64,000 bases of DNA from Bacteroidales bacterium KHT7 (lineage in GTDB: Bacteria; Bacteroidota; Bacteroidia; Bacteroidales; Bacteroidaceae), in NCBI GenBank assembly GCA_900102385.1, contig FNBQ01000012.1:11454-75453 (forward strand). Direction: 5' to 3'. Below are positions 10,201 to 18,574 of this stretch, in pieces. The notes below the pieces were generated by a model, which was not told where the DNA came from, searched no databases, and saw only the letters and a list, made by a program, of their open reading frames with translations. The position numbers were made by a program, and so were the translations under genes. Every line of letters starts with the position of its first letter. Position 1 is the stretch's first letter.

Positions 10201-10631
10201 AGGGTTGATGCCAAGTTGCCAGATGAAAGATCCTGAATCTGGTCCATTGGCACAGTCTCGATTGCACCGGTGAGGTGAGCCTTCTTCTGTGCGCCGTAAC
10301 CTACAACCACAACGTCTTCCAACTGGTTGGCATCCTCCTTAAGCATGATTCGTGCGCCCGGAGTAACGCTCTGCAACTTCTCTGGCAGATAGCCCACATA
10401 AGATATTTCGATAGTCTTTCCGGCAGGAACCTCGATTACGAAGTTACCTTCGATGTCGGTAATAGTACCTGTTGACGCGCCTACCACCTTGACAGAAGCA
10501 CCAATCAGAGGGTCGCCCGACTCATCAACTACTGTACCTTTGAAAGTACGCATTTTCTGTGCCATTGCCGGCAGAGCCAGAACAATAAGGCAGATGCATA
10601 CAAACAATCTGATAATATGTTTCGTATTCAT
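7266..10631 (-). CDS. SusC/RagA family TonB-dependent outer-membrane transporter
   Basis: 1121 aa. After a signal peptide (to about ALPAMAQ, residue 25) comes a CarboxypepD_reg-like domain (KGTVVDESGDPLIGASVKV...), then the plug with the Bacteroidetes motif EDVVVVGYGAQKK, YVIDGYIYPND and LKDAAAAVYGARAANGVILVTTKRG, and a long 22-strand-type barrel ending in the aromatic FTFGLNLSF. It imports oligosaccharides through the outer membrane using TonB energy, as a complex with the downstream SusD. It is preceded by 26 bases after the DUF4957/DUF5123-type lipoprotein gene, so it is probably transcribed from the promoter near 12237. Confidence 0.96.
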   Translation of the reverse strand: MNTKHIIRLFVCICLIVLALPAMAQKMRTFKGTVVDESGDPLIGASVKVVGASTGTITDIEGNFVIEVPAGKTIEISYVGYLPEKLQSVTPGARIMLKEDANQLEDVVVVGYGAQKKAHLTGAIETVPMDQIQDLSSGNLASTLSGMISGVSVSGGNARPGENATIYIRNNDALASVGGSSLEPLYVIDGYIYPNDIKVGNTNENMGATAFNNLDASEIESISVLKDAAAAVYGARAANGVILVTTKRGSNVGAPKVSYRGEIGFTDEMARAKMLDAYQYGRLYNAVKAADPTNFQNLNNKLDLFQADELAAMQSLNYDLLDKYWSSAFTMKHSVNVNGATDRAGYFASISYFDQDGNLGRLDYDRWNYRVGVDFKLSKWMKAGLTISGDYGKKNKPNVKVGGTNDEKDYNLLLTHPRYIPESVNGYAIAAYGVSNEEKNSDQNYSFYTLQNSGDYTRTVSSNINIGANIEYDFGWYKPLAGLKIKLNYSKSISTDKNNQYGSSYKLYYMNERAGSGNHLYTQVGDAESYEALMASSNFLLANKGAAIYNGGDNGYLSRNMSRTDNYQLNFNITYNRDFGSHHVGALFSVERSEAESEYLYGYVTSPYSFTTGQSNSVTSESQSSTTFTRSESGTFSYIGRVNYAYNDTYLLEALFRSDSSIKFAPENYRGFFPSVSGGWVLSNEEWFKDKISWLNYVKVRASGGLTGRDNTTAWQWMQTYATDKDKGAVFGYGTNQNAGNHITLNKNNSAVNRDAHWDKSYKANIGVDLKFLDSRLSVDVDWYKQWDREMLLNYSATVPGTVGTQSAKVNYGKMNSYGVDVSLSWRDKIGKDFKYKIGINTGYSDNKVLDMDWETENIYRQLVYGHRTDLGTWGMQCIGMFRSFQDIEEYFEKYNIKSYMGKTKDQVRPGMLIYKDVRGAQQADGTYAGPDGIVDKDNDQVQISNRSNPYGFTLNLSGEWKRLSVSLQANASWGGYSVVPTAALKLSSDDAIEYQNMPSFWNVDNMYSYEDVYDASGNLVVAENRNAKYPNLAYSSINSVTSTFWRVSGARVRLNRLTVAYNVPTKYISKLGVNSCRINITGQNLLNLYNPYPDNFMDPSTTYGAYPTLRKFTFGLNLSF

Positions 10632-10657
10632 ATTTTTTGTTCAATTATATTGTGTAG

Positions 10658-12166
10658 TTACTTATACCATCTTGGATCGCCACTCTTGTTCTGCTTTGCC
10701 ACGCTTCCTGTTGGAGTGAAGTCGACACCGCCGTTTGTTGCAGTCAAATCCAATTCCTTAGACCAGTCTGTAAAGCCCTGAACTTCTTCGGTTGCCAAAG
10801 GATTTCCGTTAGAGTCCTTTCTGCCACCATTATCATTTGAGTTCACAGCATTTGTAATGCCGCTAATTGTATTGCCGATAGTTGTACGGACAGTCTGTGT
10901 CTGAACAAACTGATACAAGCGGAACACATCCTCAAAGATGTTATAGCAACAGTATGTTGTGATGGTGTTGGTGTTTGCAAGATTATTCGCAAAATCCTTG
11001 CCTGTCATTGTTCGGCAGAATGTGTTGTGTTCTATAACATAAGAAGCCTTAGCATCACCGAATATCTTCTTAGGCTGAGCATTTGAAGAGTTACTGTAAC
11101 GGAGGAAATAAGCAGAACTGTTCTCCTGAACATTATAAAATGTATTATTTCTTAAAGTACAATTCTTTATCAGACCGTTGCTTGCGCCCTGAAGATGTAA
11201 TACAGAGTTGCTGCTTCCGGCATTGTTAAGCTGAACAATACAGCCTGTTATTCTGAAATCGTACAAACTCCAGTTCTTCTTGTTTCCGTAAAGCAAACTC
11301 TTTGGAACATTCTTGAAGTTACAATCCTGAATAACAACAGGGTCGACGATTACATATCCATCCTGATTTGCACCAAGAGCCTTGTAGCCAAGAGCCTCGG
11401 TAGTGATTGATGCACACATGGCAGAATCTGCCGCATTTTCCAACTTGCCAAGACCAAGAATACCACCTTCGGCAGTCATATCAGTACAATCAACATTGAT
11501 GTACTTCATCTTGAAGCCAGCATGAATCATGAAACCGCCGTTCTCGCCAACCTTGATGATTGCACGCGAATTCTTGTCGCCACGCAATGTCACCTTGTTC
11601 ATCTTGAAGTTGGCAAGCGAGTTCATTGTGTACTCTGCGCCGCCCTTCAACTCGAACACCTGTTCCTCGCTTGATGAGTTAGGAAGGTTGCTGTTGATGT
11701 AGTCGGCAATATCAGTTCCTTCTGGAATAAGAGTTGCAGGAAGGTATGTACTGTAATCATATCTGCCTGTCTCTGAATCGGTATTGCCGTCCTTGCCACC
11801 AAGTGCCAAGACAGTTATTCTGTACTTGGTATCCTCTTCCTTGAGGAAGGTTACGCTGCATCCGTCGACAATGCTGTCGCCAATAATCTTCTCCGGACTG
11901 GCAGGATTATCGACTCTTGAAACATTTACCGAATAGCCGTTGGCTCCGTAAACAACGGGCCAAGTTACCTTTACGCTTTCTGTGCCATCAGAATTTGTCA
12001 ATGTAGTGAAGCAATTAGCATCAAGAGCAGGAGTTTCGAGAACTGAGTTGCTCACGCCGCTTGAAAATGATTCATCATTGTCAAAACCTTGATTGCACGA
12101 TGCTAAAAGTGCGCAAATAGCCAGACTGATGAGTCCGCTACGCAAAACTTCTTTTTTACGCCTCAT
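10658..12166 (-). CDS. DUF4957/DUF5123-type surface lipoprotein, probable pectin binder
   Basis: 502 aa with a lipoprotein signal (LLASC, Cys about 24). Residues about 45-145 look like a fibronectin type III-like sandwich (VTWPVVYGANGYSVNVSR, YRITVLALGG). The rest is a parallel beta-helix with repeated VIQDCNFKNV, ITGCIVQLNN and IKNCTLRNNTFYNV rungs, fitting the DUF4957/DUF5123 proteins found in pectin loci. The likely role is binding or non-catalytic capture of pectic chains at the surface; a weak lyase activity cannot be excluded. Unusually it lies upstream of susC rather than after susD, and it has its own candidate promoter. Confidence 0.85.
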   Translation of the reverse strand: MRRKKEVLRSGLISLAICALLASCNQGFDNDESFSSGVSNSVLETPALDANCFTTLTNSDGTESVKVTWPVVYGANGYSVNVSRVDNPASPEKIIGDSIVDGCSVTFLKEEDTKYRITVLALGGKDGNTDSETGRYDYSTYLPATLIPEGTDIADYINSNLPNSSSEEQVFELKGGAEYTMNSLANFKMNKVTLRGDKNSRAIIKVGENGGFMIHAGFKMKYINVDCTDMTAEGGILGLGKLENAADSAMCASITTEALGYKALGANQDGYVIVDPVVIQDCNFKNVPKSLLYGNKKNWSLYDFRITGCIVQLNNAGSSNSVLHLQGASNGLIKNCTLRNNTFYNVQENSSAYFLRYSNSSNAQPKKIFGDAKASYVIEHNTFCRTMTGKDFANNLANTNTITTYCCYNIFEDVFRLYQFVQTQTVRTTIGNTISGITNAVNSNDNGGRKDSNGNPLATEEVQGFTDWSKELDLTATNGGVDFTPTGSVAKQNKSGDPRWYK

Positions 12167-12236
12167 GGTTTTTAATTATAAAGTTATATATGTAATTATT
12201 AGTTTTGTTTCTCTCTATTACGACAAATAGCCTTGA

Positions 12237-12244
12237 CAAATATA
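12237..12244 (-). promoter_or_regulatory. -7 box upstream of the lipoprotein-susC-susD operon
   Basis: TATATTTG on the minus strand (plus CAAATATA) lies about 71 bases before the lipoprotein ATG at 12166, giving a 5' UTR of roughly 60 bases. No clear -33 element was found. It would let the SusCD operon be transcribed separately from the esterase fusion gene. Confidence 0.4.
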
Positions 12245-12263
12245 TACAATGTTTTCTAAAAAA

Positions 12264-14234
12264 CTACTTTTTCGCCTTTTTTTTCTCGCTTTGCAGTTTT
12301 TTATAATATGCGCTGTACATTTGCTTCCAGTTTCTGCCGTGCGTGTTGAAGTAGTCCTCGCACTTGTCTTTGTACATGCCAAAAATTTCAGAGATTTCCT
12401 TCATGCTCTTGAAATCGATGGCACGTTCGCGCGCCTCCTTCAGCAGTCTGAGGCATTCTGCCTCTTCCTCGGCTGTCATGTCTGGAACAATCGCCTTGTA
12501 TCCCTTTAGGGTGAAGGCTACTTTTCCTACTGTATATTTGTCAAGAATTTGTTCTACCTGTTGCTCGGTCAGGATTGCCCTCAGACCTTCCATCAAATCG
12601 GTGTGATAGTGCTTTGGCTGAGCGGCATCGGCAATAATCTCGCGGTCTACGTTGCGAAGAGTCTCGCCCGTGCGCGGATTGATGCCGGCAGGCACGGTAG
12701 TGTATGGATGCGAGTTGTGCCACTCGGTTACTCTCTTCAGGTGAGTTGCAATGAGCTTCTCGACCTTTGCGGTCTTCTCGGCATCGTTTAGCTGAAGAGA
12801 CTCAGCCCAGTCCTTAGCCTTCTTGTCGAGTCCTGCCATCCAACGCAGGTCGAAATACATCTGCTTGTCGAAGTATTTTGTAATCTCGGCAACCGAGCGG
12901 ACTGCATTTGCAGGAAGTTTCTCGCCGTTCTTTCCGAAGCTGTACATATTTTCGAAAGGCTCGATTGTAACCTTGCTCTCGTCCATCTTGCTTGCATCGA
13001 GACTGAATACCTTTGCAAAGAAATCGTAAACCGGCTTACGTTTGTTTGGTCCGAAATCGTGTCCCTCGGTTGGAAGATGTGTGCCGTAAACATTGTCGGC
13101 TGCATCGTAGAACGAATAGACTTTCTTGATGTAAGGAAGTTCTGTCTCGGGAACGGTACTTGTCCAGTCTTTTCCGTCGGAAACGACGAGCAGAGGCTTT
13201 GGAGCGAATGCGGCAGCAAGCTCGGCGTTGCATGTTCCGCCAGCCGATGTCATAACAGGCAGTCCGCTCTCGCAAGGGCATCCGCCGTCGAAATGGGCAG
13301 ACAGGCTTACAACTGGAGCAGCAGCCGTGAATCTGTCGTCGAGAACCGTAAGCATAACGGTCTGAGTGCCTCCGCCCGAACCGCCGTTTACGCCTATTCG
13401 CTTGGCATCGATATCCTTTCGCGAAGCCAGCATATAGTTAAGCAACGCTATGGCATTTGCATTCTGAAGAACATGAGCCATGCTGCTCTGGTGCGACTTG
13501 CCCACCTGAAGTTCAGACTCGCCCCAGCCAAACAAATCGAAATCAACACACACGGCTCCCATTCGGGCAAGAACGCCCATGCGCTGCTGCTGATCCTTAC
13601 GGTAGCGTCCGTTGCCGAAATGTCCGTTAGGACAGATAATCAAAGCATGCTTGCCCTTGGTTGAAGGAGCGTAAACGGTACCGCACACGTAAAGCCCCGG
13701 CAAAGTCTCGAGCGCGATGTTCTGCGCCGAATATCCGTCGTACTTGCGAACTTTTGAAAGTATTACGTTTGGTTTCTGAACGAATTTGCCCATAACAGAG
13801 TCGATGCCCAGATGCTGGCGCACCTCGGCACGGAGTTGTTCCCTGCGCTCGTCAAATTCTTCTTTGTTTGAATAAAGTTTCTGCAAATAAGCAATCAGTC
13901 GCTCGCCGTCTTCGTCTGTGCGGCGCGAATACTCGTAGGATTTAATCTTATAGAGTTTATCGTTCTGCTTTACGGGTACAAAATCGAACGGAGCAAGTAT
14001 ATTTAGTAAAGTTTCATCTATCGAATATTGTCTTATACGCTGAGGAGCGTAATTAACTACAAGCCCTGTAGTATCAACATTAAATTTTAATCTTACCCCA
14101 AAACTCTTTGAAACCTCATCAAGAACTTTTCCCAAAGGCTGAGCAAACTTGTTTTCTGTGCTAAGATGCTGTGCATTAGCCCCTGATACAGAAAGACAAG
14201 CTACCGCCATAGCCATCAATGTATTTCTATTCAT
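12264..14234 (-). CDS. STN domain - carbohydrate esterase - DUF3826 three-domain fusion
   Basis: 656 aa with a signal peptide (to about ANAQ, residue 22). Residues about 28-105 form an STN-like domain (LGKVLDEVSKSFGVRLKFNV, IDETLLNILAPFDFVPVKQND), normally found at the N-terminus of TonB-dependent transducers and secretins. Residues about 110-440 are an alpha/beta hydrolase of the acetylxylan-esterase type: GVNGGSGGGTQT holds the probable nucleophile Ser, VVSDGKDWT the Asp and LPTEGHDFG the His. Residues about 470-656 are a DUF3826 domain like that at 2493-3191. It probably deacetylates pectin in the periplasm. The STN-enzyme fusion is odd. It has its own -7 box at 14265-14272. Confidence 0.88.
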   Translation of the reverse strand: MNRNTLMAMAVACLSVSGANAQHLSTENKFAQPLGKVLDEVSKSFGVRLKFNVDTTGLVVNYAPQRIRQYSIDETLLNILAPFDFVPVKQNDKLYKIKSYEYSRRTDEDGERLIAYLQKLYSNKEEFDERREQLRAEVRQHLGIDSVMGKFVQKPNVILSKVRKYDGYSAQNIALETLPGLYVCGTVYAPSTKGKHALIICPNGHFGNGRYRKDQQQRMGVLARMGAVCVDFDLFGWGESELQVGKSHQSSMAHVLQNANAIALLNYMLASRKDIDAKRIGVNGGSGGGTQTVMLTVLDDRFTAAAPVVSLSAHFDGGCPCESGLPVMTSAGGTCNAELAAAFAPKPLLVVSDGKDWTSTVPETELPYIKKVYSFYDAADNVYGTHLPTEGHDFGPNKRKPVYDFFAKVFSLDASKMDESKVTIEPFENMYSFGKNGEKLPANAVRSVAEITKYFDKQMYFDLRWMAGLDKKAKDWAESLQLNDAEKTAKVEKLIATHLKRVTEWHNSHPYTTVPAGINPRTGETLRNVDREIIADAAQPKHYHTDLMEGLRAILTEQQVEQILDKYTVGKVAFTLKGYKAIVPDMTAEEEAECLRLLKEARERAIDFKSMKEISEIFGMYKDKCEDYFNTHGRNWKQMYSAYYKKLQSEKKKAKK

Positions 14235-14264
14235 GTTATAATTAGTAGGTTCTTATTGTCCGTG

Positions 14265-14272
14265 CAAAAATA
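14265..14272 (-). promoter_or_regulatory. -7 box for the esterase fusion gene
   Basis: TATTTTTG on the minus strand (plus CAAAAATA) is 31 bases upstream of the ATG at 14234, implying a leader of about 25 bases. It separates the pectin genes from the arginine operon upstream. Confidence 0.45.
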
Positions 14273-14321
14273 ACATATTATTTTATATTTTAAAGTTAAT
14301 CTTAAAAAAATATCAAAAAAA

Positions 14322-14357
14322 CTGCACCCCTTTTTATGACAGGAGCACAGTTTTTAG
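14322..14357 (-). terminator. Probable terminator of the arginine/proline operon
   Basis: On the minus strand AAAAACTG and CAGTTTTTTT form an A/T-rich stem around a loop of about 23 nt just after the proC stop at 14392. The stem is weak, so termination may be partial. Confidence 0.45.
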
Positions 14358-14391
14358 TTGTTGGTTGTTATTATGTTTTGTTTTATCTATA

Positions 14392-15171
14392 TTACTTAAG
14401 CCCAGCCTTCAGACTTTTGATAACGGCCGAGTTGAATCCGCAATGGTCGAGTTCGTTCAAGCCCTTTATCGTTACGCCGCCGGGAGTTGTAACTTTGTCG
14501 ATGGCTTCTTCGGGATGCCACCCGGTTTCCTTCAAGAGAGAAACTGCGCCCTGCATGGTCTGCAACGCAATCTGCTTTGCCTGCTGAGGATAGAAGCCCA
14601 TCTCGCAGCCGCCTTCCATCTGCGCGCGGATGTAGCGCATAACGTAGGCGATGCCGCAACTTGCCATCATCATTCCCGGACCTACAAGATTCTCGGTAAC
14701 GACGAGTGTGTCGCCGCACAAATCATACAACGCCTTGACCTTTGCAAGACTGTCGTCGCTTGCATCCTTGCCCTTTGCCAAGAAATTCATGCTTGCGCCA
14801 AATTCGGCTGCGATGTTTGGAATGGCATAGAAGAACTGCCCTGCTGCGCCGAGTTGTTCTGCCAGTTTCTCGGTTGTGTAGTTTGCAGCATCCGATACGA
14901 TTATCTGGCTATCAAGATTGAGCGATGGCTTGATTTCATCGAGCACAAGCGGCATCAGCCAAGGCTTAACCACGAGCACAACGATTTCTGCGCCTTTTAC
15001 GGCAGCCACGTTGTCGGTTGTGGCATTTATGCCCGGATATGTTTTTCTGAACTTATCGAGAAGTGCCTCGTTCTTGTCGGCAATAGTAAGGCTCTCGACC
15101 TTACCGCTCTTAGCCCATCCGTGAATGAGCGCGCCGCCCATATTTCCGGCACCGATTACAGCAATTTTCAT
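14392..15171 (-). CDS. proC: Pyrroline-5-carboxylate reductase
   Basis: 259 aa, normal length for the family. It reduces 1-pyrroline-5-carboxylate to proline with NAD(P)H in the cytosol. The N-terminal Rossmann motif is MKIAVIGAGNMGGALIHGW, followed by IVVLVVKPW. The C-terminal dimer domain carries the family signature around NLVGPGMMMASCGIAYVMRY and AVSLLKETGWHPEEAIDKVTTPGGVTIKGL. It is the last gene of the cluster, 4 bases after argD. Its presence in an arginine operon links the two glutamate-derived pathways and is the usual arrangement in Bacteroidales. Confidence 0.97.
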   Translation of the reverse strand: MKIAVIGAGNMGGALIHGWAKSGKVESLTIADKNEALLDKFRKTYPGINATTDNVAAVKGAEIVVLVVKPWLMPLVLDEIKPSLNLDSQIIVSDAANYTTEKLAEQLGAAGQFFYAIPNIAAEFGASMNFLAKGKDASDDSLAKVKALYDLCGDTLVVTENLVGPGMMMASCGIAYVMRYIRAQMEGGCEMGFYPQQAKQIALQTMQGAVSLLKETGWHPEEAIDKVTTPGGVTIKGLNELDHCGFNSAVIKSLKAGLK

Positions 15172-15175
15172 ATTT

Positions 15176-16303
15176 TTACAATGCTTTTTTTAGTCGTTCA
15201 ATAAAGTCGTCGGCCTCCTGCTTAGTCAGACACAACGGCGGAAGCAATCGAAGCACGTTTGTTCCGCTACAGCCTGTAAAGCAATGCAGTTCCTTGACCA
15301 GTTTGTTGCGCACTTCCTTGTAAGGGATGTCGAGTTCGATGCCAATCATCAAGCCCATACCTCTAACCTCAACGACGTGCGGAAGATTCTCGCTCTTGAG
15401 TCTGCCGATAAGATACTCGCCCACCTCGGCAGCATTCTGCACAAGGTTCTCGCTTTCCATAACATCGAGCACGGCAAGAGCCGAAGAGCAAGCCAGATGG
15501 TTTCCGCCGAAGGTTGTGCCAAGTTGTCCGTAAACCGGAGTGAACTTTGGAGAGATGAGCAATCCCGACATTGGGAAACCGTTTCCGATACCCTTAGCCA
15601 CGGTAATCAAATCGGGCTTCACGCCGAAATGCTGATGAGCGAAGAACTTGCCCGAACGACCGTATCCACATTGAATCTCGTCGCAGACAAGAACGGTGTT
15701 GTACTCATCGCATACTTTGCGCAACTCTTTCATGAACTCTTCGGTAACGACGCGGATTCCGCCAACGCCCTGAATACATTCAATGATTACGGCGCAGACA
15801 TCGCCTTTCGCAATCTCTTTTCTAAAAGCCTCGATATCGTTTATCGGAAGATAAGTAACGTGGCCGTTGGCGTTGATTGGAGCGATAATCTTTGGATTAT
15901 TCGTAACCTCGACAGCCAGCGATGTTCGGCCGTGGAAAGCCTTTTCGAAAGAAAGGACGCGGGTTCTGCCGTTGTAGAAAGATGCAAGTTTGAGTGCGTT
16001 CTCGTTAGCCTCGGCACCCGAGTTTATCAGGAACAACTGATAATCTTCGTAGCCCGAAATCTTGCCAAGACGCTCAGCCAGTTCTCTCTGCAACTTGTTG
16101 ATAACAGAGTTTGAGTAGAAGCCGAGTTTGTTAAGTTGCCCTGTTACCTTCTCAACATAGTGAGGATGGCAATGACCGATGCTTATAACGGCATGACCTC
16201 CGTAAAGGTCGAGATACTCCTGTCCGTTTTCGTCCCAGACCTTGCATCCCTTGCCTTTAACTATATTTACGTCGAATAGTGGATATACGTCGAATAGATT
16301 CAT
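15176..16303 (-). CDS. argD: N-acetyl/succinyl-ornithine aminotransferase
   Basis: 375 aa, class III PLP-dependent aminotransferase. It converts the N-acylglutamate semialdehyde to N-acylornithine. Visible motifs are FLINSGAEANENALKLA (PLP phosphate region), FEKAFHGRTSLA, IIECIQGVGG, VLVCDEIQCGYGRSGKFFAHQHFGVKPDL, and the Schiff-base lysine in TVAKGIGNGFPM. It is slightly shorter than E. coli ArgD (406 aa) at the N-terminus. In Bacteroides the pathway is known to use N-succinyl rather than N-acetyl intermediates, so succinylornithine is the likely product. It lies 13 bases after argC and 4 before proC. Confidence 0.95.
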   Translation of the reverse strand: MNLFDVYPLFDVNIVKGKGCKVWDENGQEYLDLYGGHAVISIGHCHPHYVEKVTGQLNKLGFYSNSVINKLQRELAERLGKISGYEDYQLFLINSGAEANENALKLASFYNGRTRVLSFEKAFHGRTSLAVEVTNNPKIIAPINANGHVTYLPINDIEAFRKEIAKGDVCAVIIECIQGVGGIRVVTEEFMKELRKVCDEYNTVLVCDEIQCGYGRSGKFFAHQHFGVKPDLITVAKGIGNGFPMSGLLISPKFTPVYGQLGTTFGGNHLACSSALAVLDVMESENLVQNAAEVGEYLIGRLKSENLPHVVEVRGMGLMIGIELDIPYKEVRNKLVKELHCFTGCSGTNVLRLLPPLCLTKQEADDFIERLKKAL

Positions 16304-16316
16304 TTTTTCTTTGTTT

Positions 16317-17354
16317 TTAGAATGCCGATGATTTCAGATTCAATCCAGCCTTCTCGTCGAGGCTGAACATGATGTTCATATTCTGGACTGCCTGACCAAC
16401 TGCGCCCTTCAGCAAATTGTCAATCATAGATGTGATTACAGCCTTGTTGCCGAATTTATCGACATGAACAAGAGCCTTGTTGGTGTTTACAACCTGCTTC
16501 AGGTCGAGTGCCTTGTCGCTATAGTGAGTAAAGGCAGCATCGTTGTAGAATGTACGGTACAACTCGGCAAGTTGCTCGGCCGACGGATTTGTGGCAGAGC
16601 CTTCCTCGCCGTCGAACTTGACAACCTCGGTACAGAATATTCCGCGAGAGAAATCGCCGCGATAAGGAATGAAGTCGACCGTAATGTCGCCTTCGATAGG
16701 CTGCTCAACAAGTGTGTCAACAACCTTCGGAGCATCGGCAGGACTGATATTGTTAAGCGACTGGCAAATCTCGTGCAGATGCTGGTGAGTGAATACCTTG
16801 TAGATGCTCATATTATCTGTTCGCCATGAGAAGTGCGTTGTTGCGCTTGGCTTCTGTCCTGCTCCGGTAGAGCCTGTGATGGCATTAACCGCAACATCGT
16901 GCTTTAGCAAGCCAGCCTTGGCAAGCGGAAGCAGTCCCAACTGAATACAAGTTGCAAAACAGCCCGGATTGGCAAGATGCTTGCAACTGCTTATCAAGCC
17001 TTTGTGTATCTCGGGCAGACCGTAGACATAATCGTGCGTTGGAGCGGCTATGCGGAAATCCTGAGCAAGATCGATAATCTTAACATCCTCGGGAATGGTG
17101 TGTTCCTTCAGGAAAGCCTCGCTCTTGCCATGACCGAAACAGAAGAAAACAACGTCAACCTCGTCGAAAGGCATCTCTGCCGTGAATTCCATATCGGTCT
17201 CGCCTATCAAACCGCCGTGAACATCGGTAATCTTGTTGCCTGCGTTCGACTCGCTGTTGGCAAACACAATGTTTACGAAAGGATGGTTAAGCAGAAGGCG
17301 GATGAGTTCTCCGCCCGTATAGCCGGCAGCACCTAAAATTCCAACGTTTACCAT
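16317..17354 (-). CDS. argC: N-acyl-gamma-glutamyl-phosphate reductase
   Basis: 345 aa, NADPH-dependent reduction of N-acyl-glutamyl-5-phosphate to the semialdehyde. The N-terminal dinucleotide motif is VGILGAAGYTGGELIRLL. The catalytic cysteine is in LANPGCFATCIQLGLLPL, and the domain continues with GSTGAGQKPSATTHFSWRTDN and the conserved HQHLHEI histidines. Its ATG shares one base with the argG stop codon (TAATG), indicating translational coupling. Cytosolic, arginine biosynthesis step 3. Confidence 0.96.
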   Translation of the reverse strand: MVNVGILGAAGYTGGELIRLLLNHPFVNIVFANSESNAGNKITDVHGGLIGETDMEFTAEMPFDEVDVVFFCFGHGKSEAFLKEHTIPEDVKIIDLAQDFRIAAPTHDYVYGLPEIHKGLISSCKHLANPGCFATCIQLGLLPLAKAGLLKHDVAVNAITGSTGAGQKPSATTHFSWRTDNMSIYKVFTHQHLHEICQSLNNISPADAPKVVDTLVEQPIEGDITVDFIPYRGDFSRGIFCTEVVKFDGEEGSATNPSAEQLAELYRTFYNDAAFTHYSDKALDLKQVVNTNKALVHVDKFGNKAVITSMIDNLLKGAVGQAVQNMNIMFSLDEKAGLNLKSSAF

Positions 17355-18559
17355 TATCTCTCTTCGTTTGGATGAGCCAAATAGTAAGCGCGCAATGCTG
17401 TTGAACTTACCTTAATGAATCCCTTTGCATCCTCAGAACTCCAAGCCTTTGCAGTCTCGCCGTACTCACCAAGCTTGTTCTTCACAAGGTCGTTTGGAGA
17501 GTCAACGCCAACTGTCTGGAATCCGAGAGGACGAAGTTCGAGAGTAACCTCGCCGGTAACGTTTCTCTGGCTGCTTGTAAGCATAGCCTCGATATCTGGC
17601 ATAACCGGTTCAAGATACTGGCTTTCGTGCAAGAACATTCCGTACCAGTTTGCAACCTGATCTTTCCAATACTGCTGCCACTTTGACAGAGTGTACTTCT
17701 CGAGGAAGCGGTGTGCGCCGATGATAAGCATTGGAGCGGCAGCCTCGAAGCCCACACGTCCCTTGATACCGATGATTGTATCGCCTACATGACAGTCGCG
17801 ACCGATGCCGTATGCAGCACCAATCTCTTCTACTGCCTGAATAGCCTTGATTTTGTCGTCGTACTTAACGCCGTTTACTGATGAAAGTTCGCCCTTCTCG
17901 AAGCCGAGCTTCAAGATTTCAGGACCTTCTTTTGTTACGTGCTTCAGATATGCTGATTCTGGCAATCCCTGCTTGCTGTCGAGAATCTCGCCGCCGCAGA
18001 TTGATGTGCCCCAGATTCCTACGTTGTAAGAATACTTCAACTTTGTAAAATCAGCAAAGTAGCCGTTCTTGTTAAGATAGTCGACCTCTTCCTGGCGGCT
18101 AAGGTTGCCGTCGCGCGTAAGAGTGATGATTTCGACTCCCGGAGCCATAACGAGGAATGTCATGTCGAAACGAATCTGGTCGTTTCCTGCTCCTGTTGAG
18201 CCGTGAGCGATGGCATCTGCACCAATCTCGCGAGCGTAGCGCGCAATGGCAAGAGCCTGAAATATACGTTCTGAGCTTACAGAGATAGGGTAACAGTTGT
18301 TACGGAGAACATTTCCGTAGACCATGTATTTAAGACTCTTCTCGTAGTATTCCTTAGTAACGTCGAGGGTTACATACTCCTTTGCTCCAAGTTTGTATGC
18401 ATTTTCCTCGTTTGCTTTCAACTGCTCTGGGCTGAAGCCGCCTGTGTTGGCACATGCAGCATAAACTTCGTAACCCTTTTCCTTTGCAAGATACATTACA
18501 GTATATGAGGTGTCAAGACCTCCACTGAATGCAACAACAACTTTCTTCTTTGCTTCCAT
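17354..18559 (-). CDS. argG: Argininosuccinate synthase
   Basis: 401 aa, matching the family. It condenses citrulline with aspartate using ATP. The N-type ATP pyrophosphatase loop AFSGGLDTSYTVMYLA is at residues about 9-24, with the family stretch AHGSTGAGNDQIRFDM around 117-132 and the C-terminal LELRPLGFQTVGVDSPNDLV. It follows the GNAT gene by 15 bases and overlaps argC by one base. Confidence 0.97.
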   Translation of the reverse strand: MEAKKKVVVAFSGGLDTSYTVMYLAKEKGYEVYAACANTGGFSPEQLKANEENAYKLGAKEYVTLDVTKEYYEKSLKYMVYGNVLRNNCYPISVSSERIFQALAIARYAREIGADAIAHGSTGAGNDQIRFDMTFLVMAPGVEIITLTRDGNLSRQEEVDYLNKNGYFADFTKLKYSYNVGIWGTSICGGEILDSKQGLPESAYLKHVTKEGPEILKLGFEKGELSSVNGVKYDDKIKAIQAVEEIGAAYGIGRDCHVGDTIIGIKGRVGFEAAAPMLIIGAHRFLEKYTLSKWQQYWKDQVANWYGMFLHESQYLEPVMPDIEAMLTSSQRNVTGEVTLELRPLGFQTVGVDSPNDLVKNKLGEYGETAKAWSSEDAKGFIKVSSTALRAYYLAHPNEER

Positions 18560-18574
18560 ATCTCTGTTATTTTT

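Noticed and set aside
9384-10208. 274-codon plus-strand ORF opposite susC
   Set aside because: Antisense shadow of a strongly supported SusC coding region.
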